Source: Lacticaseibacillus porcinae (lineage in GTDB: Bacteria > Bacillota > Bacilli > Lactobacillales > Lactobacillaceae). Taken from it: a stretch of 64,000 nucleotides of DNA. The notes beneath the pieces were generated by a model. It had not been told where the DNA came from. It was given only the letters and a program-made list of their open reading frames with translations, and ran no database searches. The stretch spans positions 1-64,000 of the forward strand of contig NZ_RHNS01000014.1 of assembly GCF_003946305.1 (NCBI RefSeq), given 5' to 3'. Positions 25,418 through 33,890 of this stretch are shown here, piece by piece (the first letter of the stretch is position 1; every line of letters begins with the position of its first letter). Made by a program: the position numbers and the translations under genes.

Positions 25418-26053
25418 TCATGCCTCTTGATGAACTGCACGACCTAAAGCCAGTGCCGTTGCAACAGGGTCTGTTGCATGTAAAATACCACCGCCAACAA
25501 TGATGACATCGGCATCAGCCTTTTGATAAGCAGTCACCGTATTCAACTTGATACCACCAGCAACGGAAATTACAGCAAGATCACTTGCTGCTTTTACTGT
25601 TTTTAACGCCGTGATCGGGGTTTGACCTAATGCTTGTTGATCGACGCCGACATGAACACTGATATGATCGACACCTAACGCTTCAAGTTGTGGGACTTGG
25701 TGCGTTAGATCTGGCATGCAGATGGTATCCACATACAATTTTTTGTGGTAGTCCTTTGCCGCACGCAGGCACTCTTTGATGGTTTGTTGATCAGTGATCC
25801 CACACACCGTACAGTCATCCGCCCCTGCCTCAAAGGCGATTTGCGCTTCATAATATCCAGCATCCATGATCTTGGTATCTGCTAATATTTCATGATTCGG
25901 AAATCGTTCTTTAAAAATCCGCACCACTTCCATCCCTGATCGTAGGATAAATGGCGTCCCGATTTCAAAAATATCGATCGCATCTTGAACTTGTTGTGCC
26001 AGTGTCAGTGCTTCTTGTAACGACAAATCATCCAAAGCTAACTGTAGTTTCAT
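25418..26053 (-). CDS. hxlA: 3-hexulose-6-phosphate synthase (OMPDC-fold aldolase)
   Basis: 211 residues of the HPS/KGPDC family: KLQLALDDLSLQEAL, the EIGTPFI strand, the catalytic ADTKIMDAG, GADDCTVCG, ISVHVGVDQQA and AGGIKLNT. It joins formaldehyde to ribulose-5-phosphate, or the reverse. Because an isomerase partner follows, HPS is preferred over 3-keto-gulonate-6-phosphate decarboxylase. ATG 26051-26053 has AGGAGG 6 nt upstream. Promoter TTGCTG-17-TAATTT with an operator palindrome upstream. Confidence 0.87.
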   Translation of the reverse strand: MKLQLALDDLSLQEALTLAQQVQDAIDIFEIGTPFILRSGMEVVRIFKERFPNHEILADTKIMDAGYYEAQIAFEAGADDCTVCGITDQQTIKECLRAAKDYHKKLYVDTICMPDLTHQVPQLEALGVDHISVHVGVDQQALGQTPITALKTVKAASDLAVISVAGGIKLNTVTAYQKADADVIIVGGGILHATDPVATALALGRAVHQEA

Positions 26054-26091
26054 CAGCAACCTCCTGTGAAATTCGTTTCATCACGTTCAAA

Positions 26092-26146
26092 TTAGCACAC
26101 CATGTGTAATCCAGCAACAATAAATGTGTACACTTGCACATTTATT
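26092..26146. promoter_or_regulatory. Operator region between hxlA and its DeoR-type regulator
   Basis: A perfect inverted repeat AATAAATGTG / CACATTTATT (26119-26146, 8-nt centre). A second, imperfect one, TTAGCACACCATGTGTAA (26092-26109), lies inside the hxlA promoter spacer. Both carry the CACA/TGTG half-site. The divergent DeoR-family gene is the likely binder. Confidence 0.62.
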
Positions 26147-26193
26147 GAGTTTAATGGCACTTTCTGTTAGAGTCAAAATGATAGGAGTTGATC

Positions 26194-26967
26194 ATGTTGA
26201 AAAAAAGTGCCGGAAGTACCCGTCAGCAACAGATCTTAGACTTATTGGCCCAGCAAGGCGCTGTCAAAACCAGCGTACTGGCCACACACTTCGGAGTTTC
26301 CCGTGAAACAATTCGGCGTGACTTGATTGATTTGAACGCCCAAGGTCGCATTAAAAAATCCTTCGGGACCATTTTACCGACTAATGATTTTGCAATTCCG
26401 CCTGTGGCTAATCGACTAAATGCGCATCAAGTGACCAAAAACGCAATTTGTTCAACTGCCTTCAACCAGTTCAAAGAGCGACGTGTCATCTATATCGATG
26501 CAGGCAGTACCGCTTTAACTTATGCCCGCCTTTATCGCACATTATCTGACTACACGATCATCACCAATTCCATTCCTGTGGTTCAAGAACTCGCTACTAG
26601 TCAAAATCGAATCATCAGTGTCGGTGGAGTGATCGACGGGATGACGCTAGCCACAACTGGCGATCAAGCAGAACACTTTCTTCAAAAAATTAAAGTCGAT
26701 GTCGCCATTCTCGGTAGTTCAGGTTTTGCTGGACACGTCGGCCCAACCAGCAACAGTTTAGAAGACGAACAAATCAAAAAAACAGTGATTGCTAATGCTC
26801 AAGTCTCTGTTGTATTAGCTGACAGTAGCAAAGCCACCACTGCAGCGCTGATTGCATACACTAATTGGCAAGATATTGATTATCTGATTACCGATAATGG
26901 CATTGCGGATGCCGACTTAAATAAGTTGAGCCCCTTAACTGACGTGATTGCTGCGCCAACAAATTAA
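26194..26967 (+). CDS. DeoR-family repressor, probably of hxlAB
   Basis: 257 residues. HTH region QQQILDLLAQQGAVKTSVLA then VSRETIRRDLIDLNAQGRIKK is a canonical DeoR signature. The C-terminal effector domain shows IDAGSTALTYARLY, TNSIPVVQEL, VGGVIDGMTL and VAILGSSGF. It likely senses a sugar phosphate of the divergent pathway. ATG 26194 follows TAGGAG at 8 nt; an earlier in-frame TTG is less likely. Own terminator downstream, then rpoN. Confidence 0.87.
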   Translation: MLKKSAGSTRQQQILDLLAQQGAVKTSVLATHFGVSRETIRRDLIDLNAQGRIKKSFGTILPTNDFAIPPVANRLNAHQVTKNAICSTAFNQFKERRVIYIDAGSTALTYARLYRTLSDYTIITNSIPVVQELATSQNRIISVGGVIDGMTLATTGDQAEHFLQKIKVDVAILGSSGFAGHVGPTSNSLEDEQIKKTVIANAQVSVVLADSSKATTAALIAYTNWQDIDYLITDNGIADADLNKLSPLTDVIAAPTN

Positions 26968-26977
26968 TCTCAAAATC

Positions 26978-27017
26978 AAGCCAAGCAACCTCAACTTCAA
27001 TGGGCGCTCGGCTTTTT
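26978..27017 (+). terminator. Terminator of the DeoR-family gene
   Basis: AAGCC-AGC / GCT-GGCTTTTT hairpin with a long loop. Confidence 0.65.
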
Positions 27018-27034
27018 CATTATCGTGTCTTGAT

Positions 27035-27063
27035 ATTCGACACATTTTGGCATCTTTCTTGCT
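27035..27063 (+). promoter_or_regulatory. Sigma-54 (-24/-12) promoter of rpoN, with adjacent TTCGACAC box
   Basis: TTGGCATCTTTCTTGCT (27047-27063) has TGGCA, 6 nt, TTGCT, the same geometry as the PTS promoter. Immediately upstream lies GTGTC-N9-GACAC (containing TTCGACAC), the inverse of the TGTGTCGAA box near levR. The arrangement implies that sigma-54 drives its own gene. Confidence 0.7.
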
Positions 27064-27117
27064 TGTATCTAATTGAAGGAAGTTTTGGTTTAATCATTAA
27101 ATGAAAGGATGAATGGC

Positions 27118-28401
27118 ATGAGTGAATCTCAAGGTTTCCAACTGAATCAAGCACAAAGTCAAAGCTTAAGTCTTTCACAAGGCATGCGCCAATCAATCCT
27201 GATCCTTCAACTCGATGCGATCGATTTAACCACTTATCTTGAAGATATCAGTATGACCAACCCGTTGATCACGGTGCACACCACTTTGGATCGTCGATTG
27301 CCGGACAGTCAAGATGCCCAACTCGAATCAGAACATCAATCGCTATTTACTTACTTGTTAGAACAAGTGCAGTTGACGATGCGTGATACGCATTTACGCA
27401 AAATCGTGATTTATTTGATTCAACAACTCGATCCACGCGGCTACCTCAGCTTATCCAACGAGGACATTGCAACTGAATTGAATTTATCAACCACTGAAGC
27501 GCTTGATGCCATCACTTTGTTGCAACGCCTTGACCCACCTGGTGTGGGCGCCAGAGACCTACAAGAATGTCTTTATTTGCAAGCAGAACAAGATCCAGAT
27601 CAAATTCCTGAAGGGATCTTAGCGCTACTACAAGATTGCTTTGAAGATCTCGTCAAACACCGCTGGCATGATATCGAAGTTAAGTTAAAGCTTTCACGCA
27701 AACAAATCGACGCTTGTGTGGCGTATATTCAAACCTTAACGGCTAATCCCGGTATCGCATACGGGCGACCACAAGTCGAATACATTGTTCCAGAATTAAA
27801 GTTATCTATGCAGAACAACGAGGCTTCTTTATCTTTGAATCGTCACAGTCAGCCTGAATTGATTTTTGCCCAAGCGACCTACGATCAGCTCAATGCCACT
27901 GATGATGCTGAGGTTCGCCGCTATCTCCGCGAGAAAAAAGATCAATATCAATCGCTTGAATATGCTATGCAACGCCGTCAAGAAACATTGGTCATGATCG
28001 GCCGCGAAATTATTCGTGCTCAATTCGATTATTTCAAAGATCCAAGTTTGCCTTTGGCCCCACTTTTATTGCGTGACATTGCCCAACGACTTCAGTTATC
28101 AGAATCCACGGTTTCACGTACTATCAACAACAAGTATCTGCAAACTGAATCTGGCGTCTACCCTTTGAAAATGTTCTTTTCTCGCTACAGTCCTGCCGCT
28201 GGCGGTGAATCACGTTCAACGGCACAACTTATCGCCACGCTTAAGCAAATCGTCGCAAAAGAAGATCCTACAAAACCTTTTAGTGATTCAGCATTGGCCA
28301 AGTTACTTTCTGATCAAGGCTTTGTAGTCGCACGGCGCACCGTTGCCAAGTATCGACAAGTTGCTGGGATCGCCTCTGCTAGAGATCGGAAAATCCGTTA
28401 A
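27118..28401 (+). CDS. rpoN: RNA polymerase sigma-54 factor
   Basis: 427 residues. N-terminal region I is Gln/Leu-rich (LNQAQSQSLSLSQGMRQSILILQ), activator-responsive. It is followed by the core-binding region and a C-terminal DNA-binding part (LSESTVSRTINNKYLQ) ending in the RpoN box ARRTVAKYR. ATG 27118 has AAAGGA 8 nt upstream; ATG 27109 abuts the SD and is rejected. It reads the PTS promoter with LevR, and apparently its own. Confidence 0.94.
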   Translation: MSESQGFQLNQAQSQSLSLSQGMRQSILILQLDAIDLTTYLEDISMTNPLITVHTTLDRRLPDSQDAQLESEHQSLFTYLLEQVQLTMRDTHLRKIVIYLIQQLDPRGYLSLSNEDIATELNLSTTEALDAITLLQRLDPPGVGARDLQECLYLQAEQDPDQIPEGILALLQDCFEDLVKHRWHDIEVKLKLSRKQIDACVAYIQTLTANPGIAYGRPQVEYIVPELKLSMQNNEASLSLNRHSQPELIFAQATYDQLNATDDAEVRRYLREKKDQYQSLEYAMQRRQETLVMIGREIIRAQFDYFKDPSLPLAPLLLRDIAQRLQLSESTVSRTINNKYLQTESGVYPLKMFFSRYSPAAGGESRSTAQLIATLKQIVAKEDPTKPFSDSALAKLLSDQGFVVARRTVAKYRQVAGIASARDRKIR

Positions 28402-28411
28402 TAGCTAGCCA

Positions 28412-28462
28412 AATAAAAATAACACACTGATCAGAACTCGTGATCAGTGTGTTATTTTTATT
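28412..28462. terminator. Bidirectional terminator between rpoN and the NUDIX gene
   Basis: AATAAAAATAACACACTGATC facing its complement, about 21-bp arms with a short loop. Confidence 0.92.
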
Positions 28463-28485
28463 CATCGGCATGTTCTTGTTCAACG

Positions 28486-28986
28486 TTATTGAATTTGTTC
28501 TGAATACTGCGCCAGCACTTTCAGCGCCGCATTCTCCGGACTCGCTGGCCACATTTTCTCCGGTGCATCTGCGACTGCCACCCATTCAGCACTAGCTAAT
28601 TCATCAGACAGCGTCAATTGCTCATCATTAACTGCTACGATGAACCCATGCATCATCATTTGGTGTTTGGGCAACCAATACGTTCCGGAATAGGCAATGC
28701 TTTCCCCCGAGAGTCCGAGTTCTTCTTTCACTTCACGCAAAGCTGCTGTTTCAGCATTTTCACCCGGTTTAATATATCCCGAGATCAACGATTCATATTG
28801 TGTCGACAAATACGGCATTTTTGCTAAAACCACTTGATGATCGGCATTCGCCACTAACACGATCACGCAGTCAGCAAACATCGGAAACCAAAATTTTTCA
28901 CAATGCAGACAATAAGGCACGTCGCCGTCATCGCCTGCTGGTTTGAGTAAAAGCTTCGTCCCACAAGTCGGGCAATACTGAAACAT
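28486..28986 (-). CDS. NUDIX hydrolase with N-terminal zinc ribbon
   Basis: 166 residues. Cys-x2-Cys pairs (YCPTCG and YCLHC) form a zinc ribbon as in NADH pyrophosphatases. The Nudix box is GYIKPGENAETAALREVKEELGL in form (G-x5-E-x7-R-E-x2-E-E-x-G). It probably hydrolyses a dinucleotide such as NADH, or a capped nucleotide; shorter than NudC because the N-terminal extra domain is missing. ATG 28984-28986 follows AAGGAAG; a GTG one codon upstream is possible. Confidence 0.85.
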   Translation of the reverse strand: MFQYCPTCGTKLLLKPAGDDGDVPYCLHCEKFWFPMFADCVIVLVANADHQVVLAKMPYLSTQYESLISGYIKPGENAETAALREVKEELGLSGESIAYSGTYWLPKHQMMMHGFIVAVNDEQLTLSDELASAEWVAVADAPEKMWPASPENAALKVLAQYSEQIQ

Positions 28987-29004
28987 CACGGCACTTCCTT
29001 TTTT

Positions 29005-29034
29005 TAAATAAAAAACTGCCTATCGCTAGGCAGT
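29005..29034 (-). terminator. Terminator of glpF
   Basis: ACTGCCTA / TAGGCAGT stem plus T-run on the minus strand. Confidence 0.88.
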
Positions 29035-29042
29035 CAGTGATT

Positions 29043-29774
29043 TTACATGAAGACGTTCTTGTATAACGCGATGGCACAGATCCCGGCGAGGATCGGCGCA
29101 ACCACTGGCACCCAAGCATAACCCCAATCGGAGCTACCTTTGTGCTTCAATGGCAACAATGCGTGCAAGATCCGAGGGCCTAAGTCACGCGCTGGGTTCA
29201 ACGCAGGTCCTGTTGGGCCACCGAAAGATGCGACCAACGTCCCAACTAAGAAACCTAATGCCATGTGGGCAGTCCCTAAGTTATTCGCGAAGAACGGCGC
29301 TTTGGTGATCCCTAACGCCCCAAAGAATAAAATAAATGAACCGATGAATTCGTTGATAAACCCATTCAATTGACTCTTAGTGGCATTGATGGTGCTGAAC
29401 GTCCCTAAGATATGTTGTGGGTTGGTAGTCAAATCGTAATGAGGTTCATAAGCGGCATAAACCATCAATTGACCAAACATTGCCCCAGCCATTTGCACCA
29501 GGATATAAGGTAAGACTTCTTTCCATGGGAACAACCCAGATACTGCTAAGCCGATCGTGAAGGCTGGGTTGATATGGTTACCAGAGATCCCCCCGATGAT
29601 CATCGCAGGGATCATGACCCCTGCGCCATACCCGCAAGCGATCAACATCCAGTCAGAGCCGTTACCTTTAGTCCCTTTTAAGTCTACGTTGGCAACTGAG
29701 CCGTTACCAAGCGCAACCATAATTGCTGTGCCAATGAATTCAGCGGCCAGGCGCACGCCAAGATCATACGTCAT
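29043..29774 (-). CDS. glpF: Glycerol uptake facilitator / aquaporin
   Basis: 243-residue MIP-family channel with six TM segments and the two half-helix motifs NPAFTIG (first NPA) and NPARDLGPR (second NPA; the Asp is typical of glycerol-conducting members). It passes glycerol and other small solutes. No glycerol kinase neighbour, so the exact solute (glycerol, dihydroxyacetone, lactic acid or water) is open. GGAGG before the ATG. A 16-bp AT palindrome (29882-29897) lies between it and the divergent MFS gene. Confidence 0.92.
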   Translation of the reverse strand: MTYDLGVRLAAEFIGTAIMVALGNGSVANVDLKGTKGNGSDWMLIACGYGAGVMIPAMIIGGISGNHINPAFTIGLAVSGLFPWKEVLPYILVQMAGAMFGQLMVYAAYEPHYDLTTNPQHILGTFSTINATKSQLNGFINEFIGSFILFFGALGITKAPFFANNLGTAHMALGFLVGTLVASFGGPTGPALNPARDLGPRILHALLPLKHKGSSDWGYAWVPVVAPILAGICAIALYKNVFM

Positions 29775-29881
29775 TATTCTTTGTTTTCCTCCGGTTTAGT
29801 TTTCTGAAATAAGCATATGATGACATACTATCAATTTATGGAAGCATAGTAAATAACTTATGAACGGCTGGAAAAATTTTA

Positions 29882-29897
29882 TTTGAAAATTTTCAAA
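29882..29897. promoter_or_regulatory. AT-rich 16-bp perfect palindrome in a divergent promoter region
   Basis: TTTGAAAATTTTCAAA between glpF and the MFS gene. A possible operator; no regulator recognised. Confidence 0.35.
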
Positions 29898-29961
29898 AGG
29901 CACCGCTTACACCAACCCAAAATCCGAACATTACGGCTATACTGGAACTGGAGGTAGCCAA

Positions 29962-31299
29962 ATGTTATCTGAAAAATCAAGACGTGCCTTTGTCGCAACG
30001 TTGTTGACAGGAACCTTTTCCATGTCGATTTCCCAATCAGCGTTAAGCACCGCATACCCTGCTTTCATGCAGGCGTTTCATTTAGGGGCTAGCACAGTCG
30101 CATGGTTGACCACTGGTTTCATGTTAGTGATGAGTTTGATGATCCCAGTATCCCCTTGGCTGTTGAACAATGTCGGTTTTAAACATTTGTTTCAAGCCGT
30201 GGTCGCCACCTTTGCGATCGGCACTGCTTTATGTATTTGGGCGCCGAGCTTTGCGGTGTTGATGATCGGCAGATTGTTAGAAGCTTTAGCCGTCGGGATC
30301 ATTTTTCCCAGTTTTCAAACCGTCTTGTTAACGATCACCCCACCAGCTAAGCGCGGCGCGGTGATGGGGATCGCTGGCCTCGTCATGGGTTCAGCGTTAG
30401 CCGTTGGGCCGATCATCTCTGGGGTGTTATTGACTTGGTTTTCTTGGCGGGCATTATTTGGGTTATTTTTGATCGTCAGTTTATTGGTGTTACTTGCCTC
30501 AACGCGCACGATCCAAGATGTGATGCCCCAAAACTTCAGTCGCTTAGATTGGTTAAGCGTGGTGCTGGCGGCAAGCTTCCCAGCATTACTTTATGTGGTA
30601 TCTCAAGCTAGCAACCAAGGCTTCAATGCCACGTTATTGATTATTTTGATCATTGCAGGACTTTCGGCAGTTTGGTTTGTCACGCGATTATGGCATCAAC
30701 CCAAGCCTTTACTGCAATTGCGTGTGTTACAAACGCCGCAGTTTCGCTTGGCTTGTTTATTAACTGGGATCTCATATATTGCCTTGATCGTCACCACTGT
30801 GGTCATGCCGTTGTATTTTCAAACAGTCCTTAAAGTCACGCCTTTGATCTCTGGTTTGTCGTTAGTCCCTGCTGCAGTTTGCTTAGCGCTGCTCAATCCG
30901 CGGACTGGCCGCTTGCTTGATGCCGTGGGTCCTAAGCGCGTGGTGTTGATCGGCATGAGCTTGATCACTGGCGGCTTTCTTCTATTAACATTACTGGCAG
31001 GACATTTGCCATTGATCGTCGCGATTCTGCTCGCTTGTGTCACTGAATCTGGCAACGCGTTTGTGATGATGCCAGCAGTGACCACTGGTGCCAACGCCTT
31101 ACCGAAAAAATGGCTCGCTGACGGCACCGCAGTCACTACCACTGCGCGGCAATTGCTCGGAGCTTTAGGTGTTGCGTTAGCGACTGCGATTTTAACGCAA
31201 GTCGGTGGGATCGCAGGATTTCGCGCAACGTTTCTCACTTTTGCGGTGATCGGTATCATCGGCTTGGGCCTGGGTTTACGGTTGCGACAGAACCAGTAA
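29962..31299 (+). CDS. MFS efflux transporter, DHA2 (EmrB/QacA) family
   Basis: 445 residues with about 12-14 TM helices. The N-terminal LSTAYPAFMQAF and the antiporter motif C in GLVMGSALAVGPIISG identify a drug:H+ antiporter. FQTVLLTITPPAKRGAVMG is the motif around TM4-5. Substrate unknown. GGAGG before ATG. Stands alone, divergent from glpF, and unrelated in regulation to the second DHA2 pump at 34.7 kb. Confidence 0.87.
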   Translation: MLSEKSRRAFVATLLTGTFSMSISQSALSTAYPAFMQAFHLGASTVAWLTTGFMLVMSLMIPVSPWLLNNVGFKHLFQAVVATFAIGTALCIWAPSFAVLMIGRLLEALAVGIIFPSFQTVLLTITPPAKRGAVMGIAGLVMGSALAVGPIISGVLLTWFSWRALFGLFLIVSLLVLLASTRTIQDVMPQNFSRLDWLSVVLAASFPALLYVVSQASNQGFNATLLIILIIAGLSAVWFVTRLWHQPKPLLQLRVLQTPQFRLACLLTGISYIALIVTTVVMPLYFQTVLKVTPLISGLSLVPAAVCLALLNPRTGRLLDAVGPKRVVLIGMSLITGGFLLLTLLAGHLPLIVAILLACVTESGNAFVMMPAVTTGANALPKKWLADGTAVTTTARQLLGALGVALATAILTQVGGIAGFRATFLTFAVIGIIGLGLGLRLRQNQ

Positions 31300-31364
31300 A
31301 ATTTTACAACGCGATCAACGCATTGTGCTAAAATTGAGGCAACAAAACCACAAGGAGAATCGCT

Positions 31365-31688
31365 ATGAATGTCTTCAACGCCTTGAAACTGATCCAATTC
31401 GACCACCAGCCGCTGAATCATCAACAAGTTGTGATCACCGATGCCAGCGGGAAGCCTGACGCCCAGTTGTCTGAATTGCTGGCGGATTGCCTCAGCAAAG
31501 TGGACATTTTCATCGATTTTAACACGACTAACTCAGTCGCTGACGTGATCGACGACTTACATTTATTGACGCCGCTGCCTTATGACGTCTTAGAAGAATA
31601 TCAAAAAGTCCTTGAACAACGCATCGTCAGCGTCAACTTCGCGAGTCACAAAGAACTGGTTGAGTTAGTATACGAACCTCTCGTTTAA
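31365..31688 (+). CDS. Uncharacterised 107-residue protein
   Basis: Small acidic cytosolic protein without motifs I recognise. It starts VFNALKLIQFDHQPLNHQQVV and ends with an alpha-helical stretch HKELVELVYEPLV. A good AAGGAG precedes the ATG. Own terminator downstream, so it is an independent unit. Confidence 0.6.
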   Translation: MNVFNALKLIQFDHQPLNHQQVVITDASGKPDAQLSELLADCLSKVDIFIDFNTTNSVADVIDDLHLLTPLPYDVLEEYQKVLEQRIVSVNFASHKELVELVYEPLV

Positions 31689-31696
31689 GCATTTGC

Positions 31697-31735
31697 AATC
31701 GACAGTCTTCAATTATGAAGCCTGTCGATTTTTTA
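31697..31735 (+). terminator. Terminator of the 31365-31688 gene
   Basis: AATCGACAG-CTTCA / TGAAG-CTGTCGATT then T6. Confidence 0.9.
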
Positions 31736-31811
31736 TATTCTGATTTATTTGTTTACAATTGCACATGCCCTTAACAGTTGGTACACTGAAAGCAAATTGG
31801 AGGGGTACAAC

Positions 31812-32276
31812 ATGCAAACACAACTTCCGGCTCAAATCAAAACCGTTTGGCGCCTGCGTGCTTTGATCGATGGGCTATTATGGGTGATTTTAGCTGTCGG
31901 ATTCTTCGTCGCACACATACTGTGGTCTTGGCCTTGGTGGTTGATCGCCATTGCCTTAGGGCTTGGTGTCCTACACGTCGGCAGCCACTTGATTTTGATC
32001 CCTTATCGCTATGCCTTTTGGCGTTATCAAATTTCTTCAGACGATGTCGTCTTGCAAAGTGGCTTCATTTTCCGTAAAACTGAAGCCATCCCCATCGCTC
32101 GCATTCAAAATGTGACGCTAGAACAAGGCCCACTATTGCGCGGTCAACACCTCCAAAGCGTCAAAGTGCAAACGGCTGCCACGACCCATGAAATTGCCGG
32201 GGTCGAAGAAGCTGTCGCTGACGCTTTGCGGGAACAGATCATGCAACTGGCCAAGGAGGCACGCGATGACGCCTAA
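31812..32276 (+). CDS. PH-domain membrane protein, YdbS-like
   Basis: 154 residues: two TM helices (LLWVILAVGFFVAHILW; WWLIAIALGLGVLHV), then a bacterial PH domain (DUF304) with YQISSDDVVLQSGFIFRKTEAIPIARIQNV. The frame is open from 31749, but ATG 31812 has GGAGGGG at 6 nt. Overlaps the next gene by 11 nt. YdbS/YdbT pairs are membrane proteins proposed to affect resistance to bacteriocins; that role is known from relatives, not shown here. Confidence 0.82.
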   Translation: MQTQLPAQIKTVWRLRALIDGLLWVILAVGFFVAHILWSWPWWLIAIALGLGVLHVGSHLILIPYRYAFWRYQISSDDVVLQSGFIFRKTEAIPIARIQNVTLEQGPLLRGQHLQSVKVQTAATTHEIAGVEEAVADALREQIMQLAKEARDDA

Positions 32277-33732
32277 ACGCCTGCCGTTGCTGGCGCTGCC
32301 GGTGATGATCGGCCAAGAATTTAAATCTTGGTGGTATTTGCTGATCGTCGCAGGCTCCAGCATTTTCAAACAAGGGTTTAATTGGTGGGCAGTGCTTGGG
32401 ATCGCCGCCGCCTTGTTATTTATTATCGGGTTGGCTGCAGTGCGCTATTGGCGTTTTTCTTATTTAATCGACGATCAAGCAGTCACCATTAATTCCGGCT
32501 TATTCGTCAAAAAAGTGCGCCACATCCCTTATCCCAACATTCAAACCCTCAGCCATCAACAGTGGTTTTTCTTACAGCCATTCGGTTTGGAAACCTTAAA
32601 TATTGAAACCTCGAGTAAAGACGGCAAAGAAGGCGCTGGGACGCTGTTTGCCGTATCCACTTCAGTCGGGCAAGAAATCGAAGCTCATCGCCATCATCAA
32701 CCAGTGCTGACAACAGAAGCTTCAGAAACTGAGCCTCAAGAACCGACGACGCCGACTTTTGATGCGAAATATCAAATCTCTGCACGGGACCTTAATTTAT
32801 ACGCCGCGACAAGTATGGGATTTTTAGCGATTTTAGCGGCATTAGGGTGGTTGTGGAACAAGCTTGATGACGTGATCCCGAAGACTTGGCAAGAGAATGC
32901 CTTTGATCAACTCGCCCATCTCGCAGTGTTCGTTTTAGTTTTCTTCATCATTTTATTTTTAGCAGTTGCGGTGTTGATCTCTTATTTAAACTTGTTGCAA
33001 CGCTACTATCACTTCACCTTGACCAAACAAGCCCATACGTTGACGGCGACTCGCGGCTTTTTCAAGCGATTGGAAGTGTCGGTGCGGATCAGTCGCATTC
33101 AAGCGGTGCGCATGCGGCAAAGCTTACTGCGGCATTGGCTGCACCTCACTACGATTCAAGCGTTGCTCGCCAGCAATGCCGCTGATGAAGAAAAAGATAA
33201 CGACTTGGTGTTGTTGCCAGTGATCAAAGCAGACCTTGCGTTGTCGATGATGCACAATTTCATCGATTGGGTGCCAACGACAACGCCTGAATTCACCCCT
33301 GTTTCCAAAGCTAATCATTGGTACTTTGTGCGCAACTGGGCGTTATGGAATCTGGGACTGGTTGCGATCATTGCGTTAGTGGTCGGTCACTTTTGGCGAC
33401 AATGGTTATTGTGGACGCTCATCGTCGGGGTATTATGGGTGTTGATCCAAAGTTTTCAAGGGTTATCTGCGGCAAGATTCACCGGGGTGGCGATCATCGA
33501 CGCTCACACGTTATTGATCCGCAACGGTAGTCTGTGGCATCAAACGCAATATGTCGTTCGCCGCCAAAACATTCAAGCGATGTCTTTGAAGCAAAGTATT
33601 TGGATGACACGCAAACACGTCGCCCATCTCGTCTTAAGCATTCGCCGTGGTGATGGCAATGAACCGGTCGAAGCCCGCTATCTCGAAGCTGAATCCGTTG
33701 AAAAAATCATGACTTGGTATCGCCGACACTAA
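32266..33732 (+). CDS. PH-domain membrane protein, YdbT-like
   Basis: 488 residues with three DUF304/PH repeats, each preceded by paired TM helices. Recognisable repeats are VRHIPYPNIQTLS, RISRIQAVRMRQS and VVRRQNIQAMSLKQS. It partners with the upstream YdbS-like protein. ATG 32266 follows AAGGAGG and lies within the end of the upstream gene, so translation is coupled; the longer frame from 32188 is discarded. Confidence 0.82.
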   Translation: MTPKRLPLLALPVMIGQEFKSWWYLLIVAGSSIFKQGFNWWAVLGIAAALLFIIGLAAVRYWRFSYLIDDQAVTINSGLFVKKVRHIPYPNIQTLSHQQWFFLQPFGLETLNIETSSKDGKEGAGTLFAVSTSVGQEIEAHRHHQPVLTTEASETEPQEPTTPTFDAKYQISARDLNLYAATSMGFLAILAALGWLWNKLDDVIPKTWQENAFDQLAHLAVFVLVFFIILFLAVAVLISYLNLLQRYYHFTLTKQAHTLTATRGFFKRLEVSVRISRIQAVRMRQSLLRHWLHLTTIQALLASNAADEEKDNDLVLLPVIKADLALSMMHNFIDWVPTTTPEFTPVSKANHWYFVRNWALWNLGLVAIIALVVGHFWRQWLLWTLIVGVLWVLIQSFQGLSAARFTGVAIIDAHTLLIRNGSLWHQTQYVVRRQNIQAMSLKQSIWMTRKHVAHLVLSIRRGDGNEPVEARYLEAESVEKIMTWYRRH

Positions 33733-33739
33733 TTTCTCA

Positions 33740-33754
33740 AATTTTCTGAAAATA
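33740..33754. promoter_or_regulatory. Putative CodY box before the DUF2798 gene
   Basis: AATTTTCTGAAAATA, 14 of 15 to the CodY consensus, the best match in this window. Confidence 0.5.
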
Positions 33755-33890
33755 ATCCTTACGCGCCGTGAAAATTTCTGGTAACGTTAATTCTTGTTGT
33801 GGGTGACATTTTTGTCGCTTGGTTCCGTATAGGTGGTTCGCCACTGACTCTACCTCCCAAAATTCTATGCCCACTGATAAGGAGTTACAC

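Noticed and set aside
25418-26053. 3-keto-L-gulonate-6-phosphate decarboxylase (ascorbate pathway) for the OMPDC-fold gene
   Set aside because: It is followed by a 6-phospho-3-hexuloisomerase and lacks other ascorbate/ulose genes; hexulose-phosphate synthase fits better.
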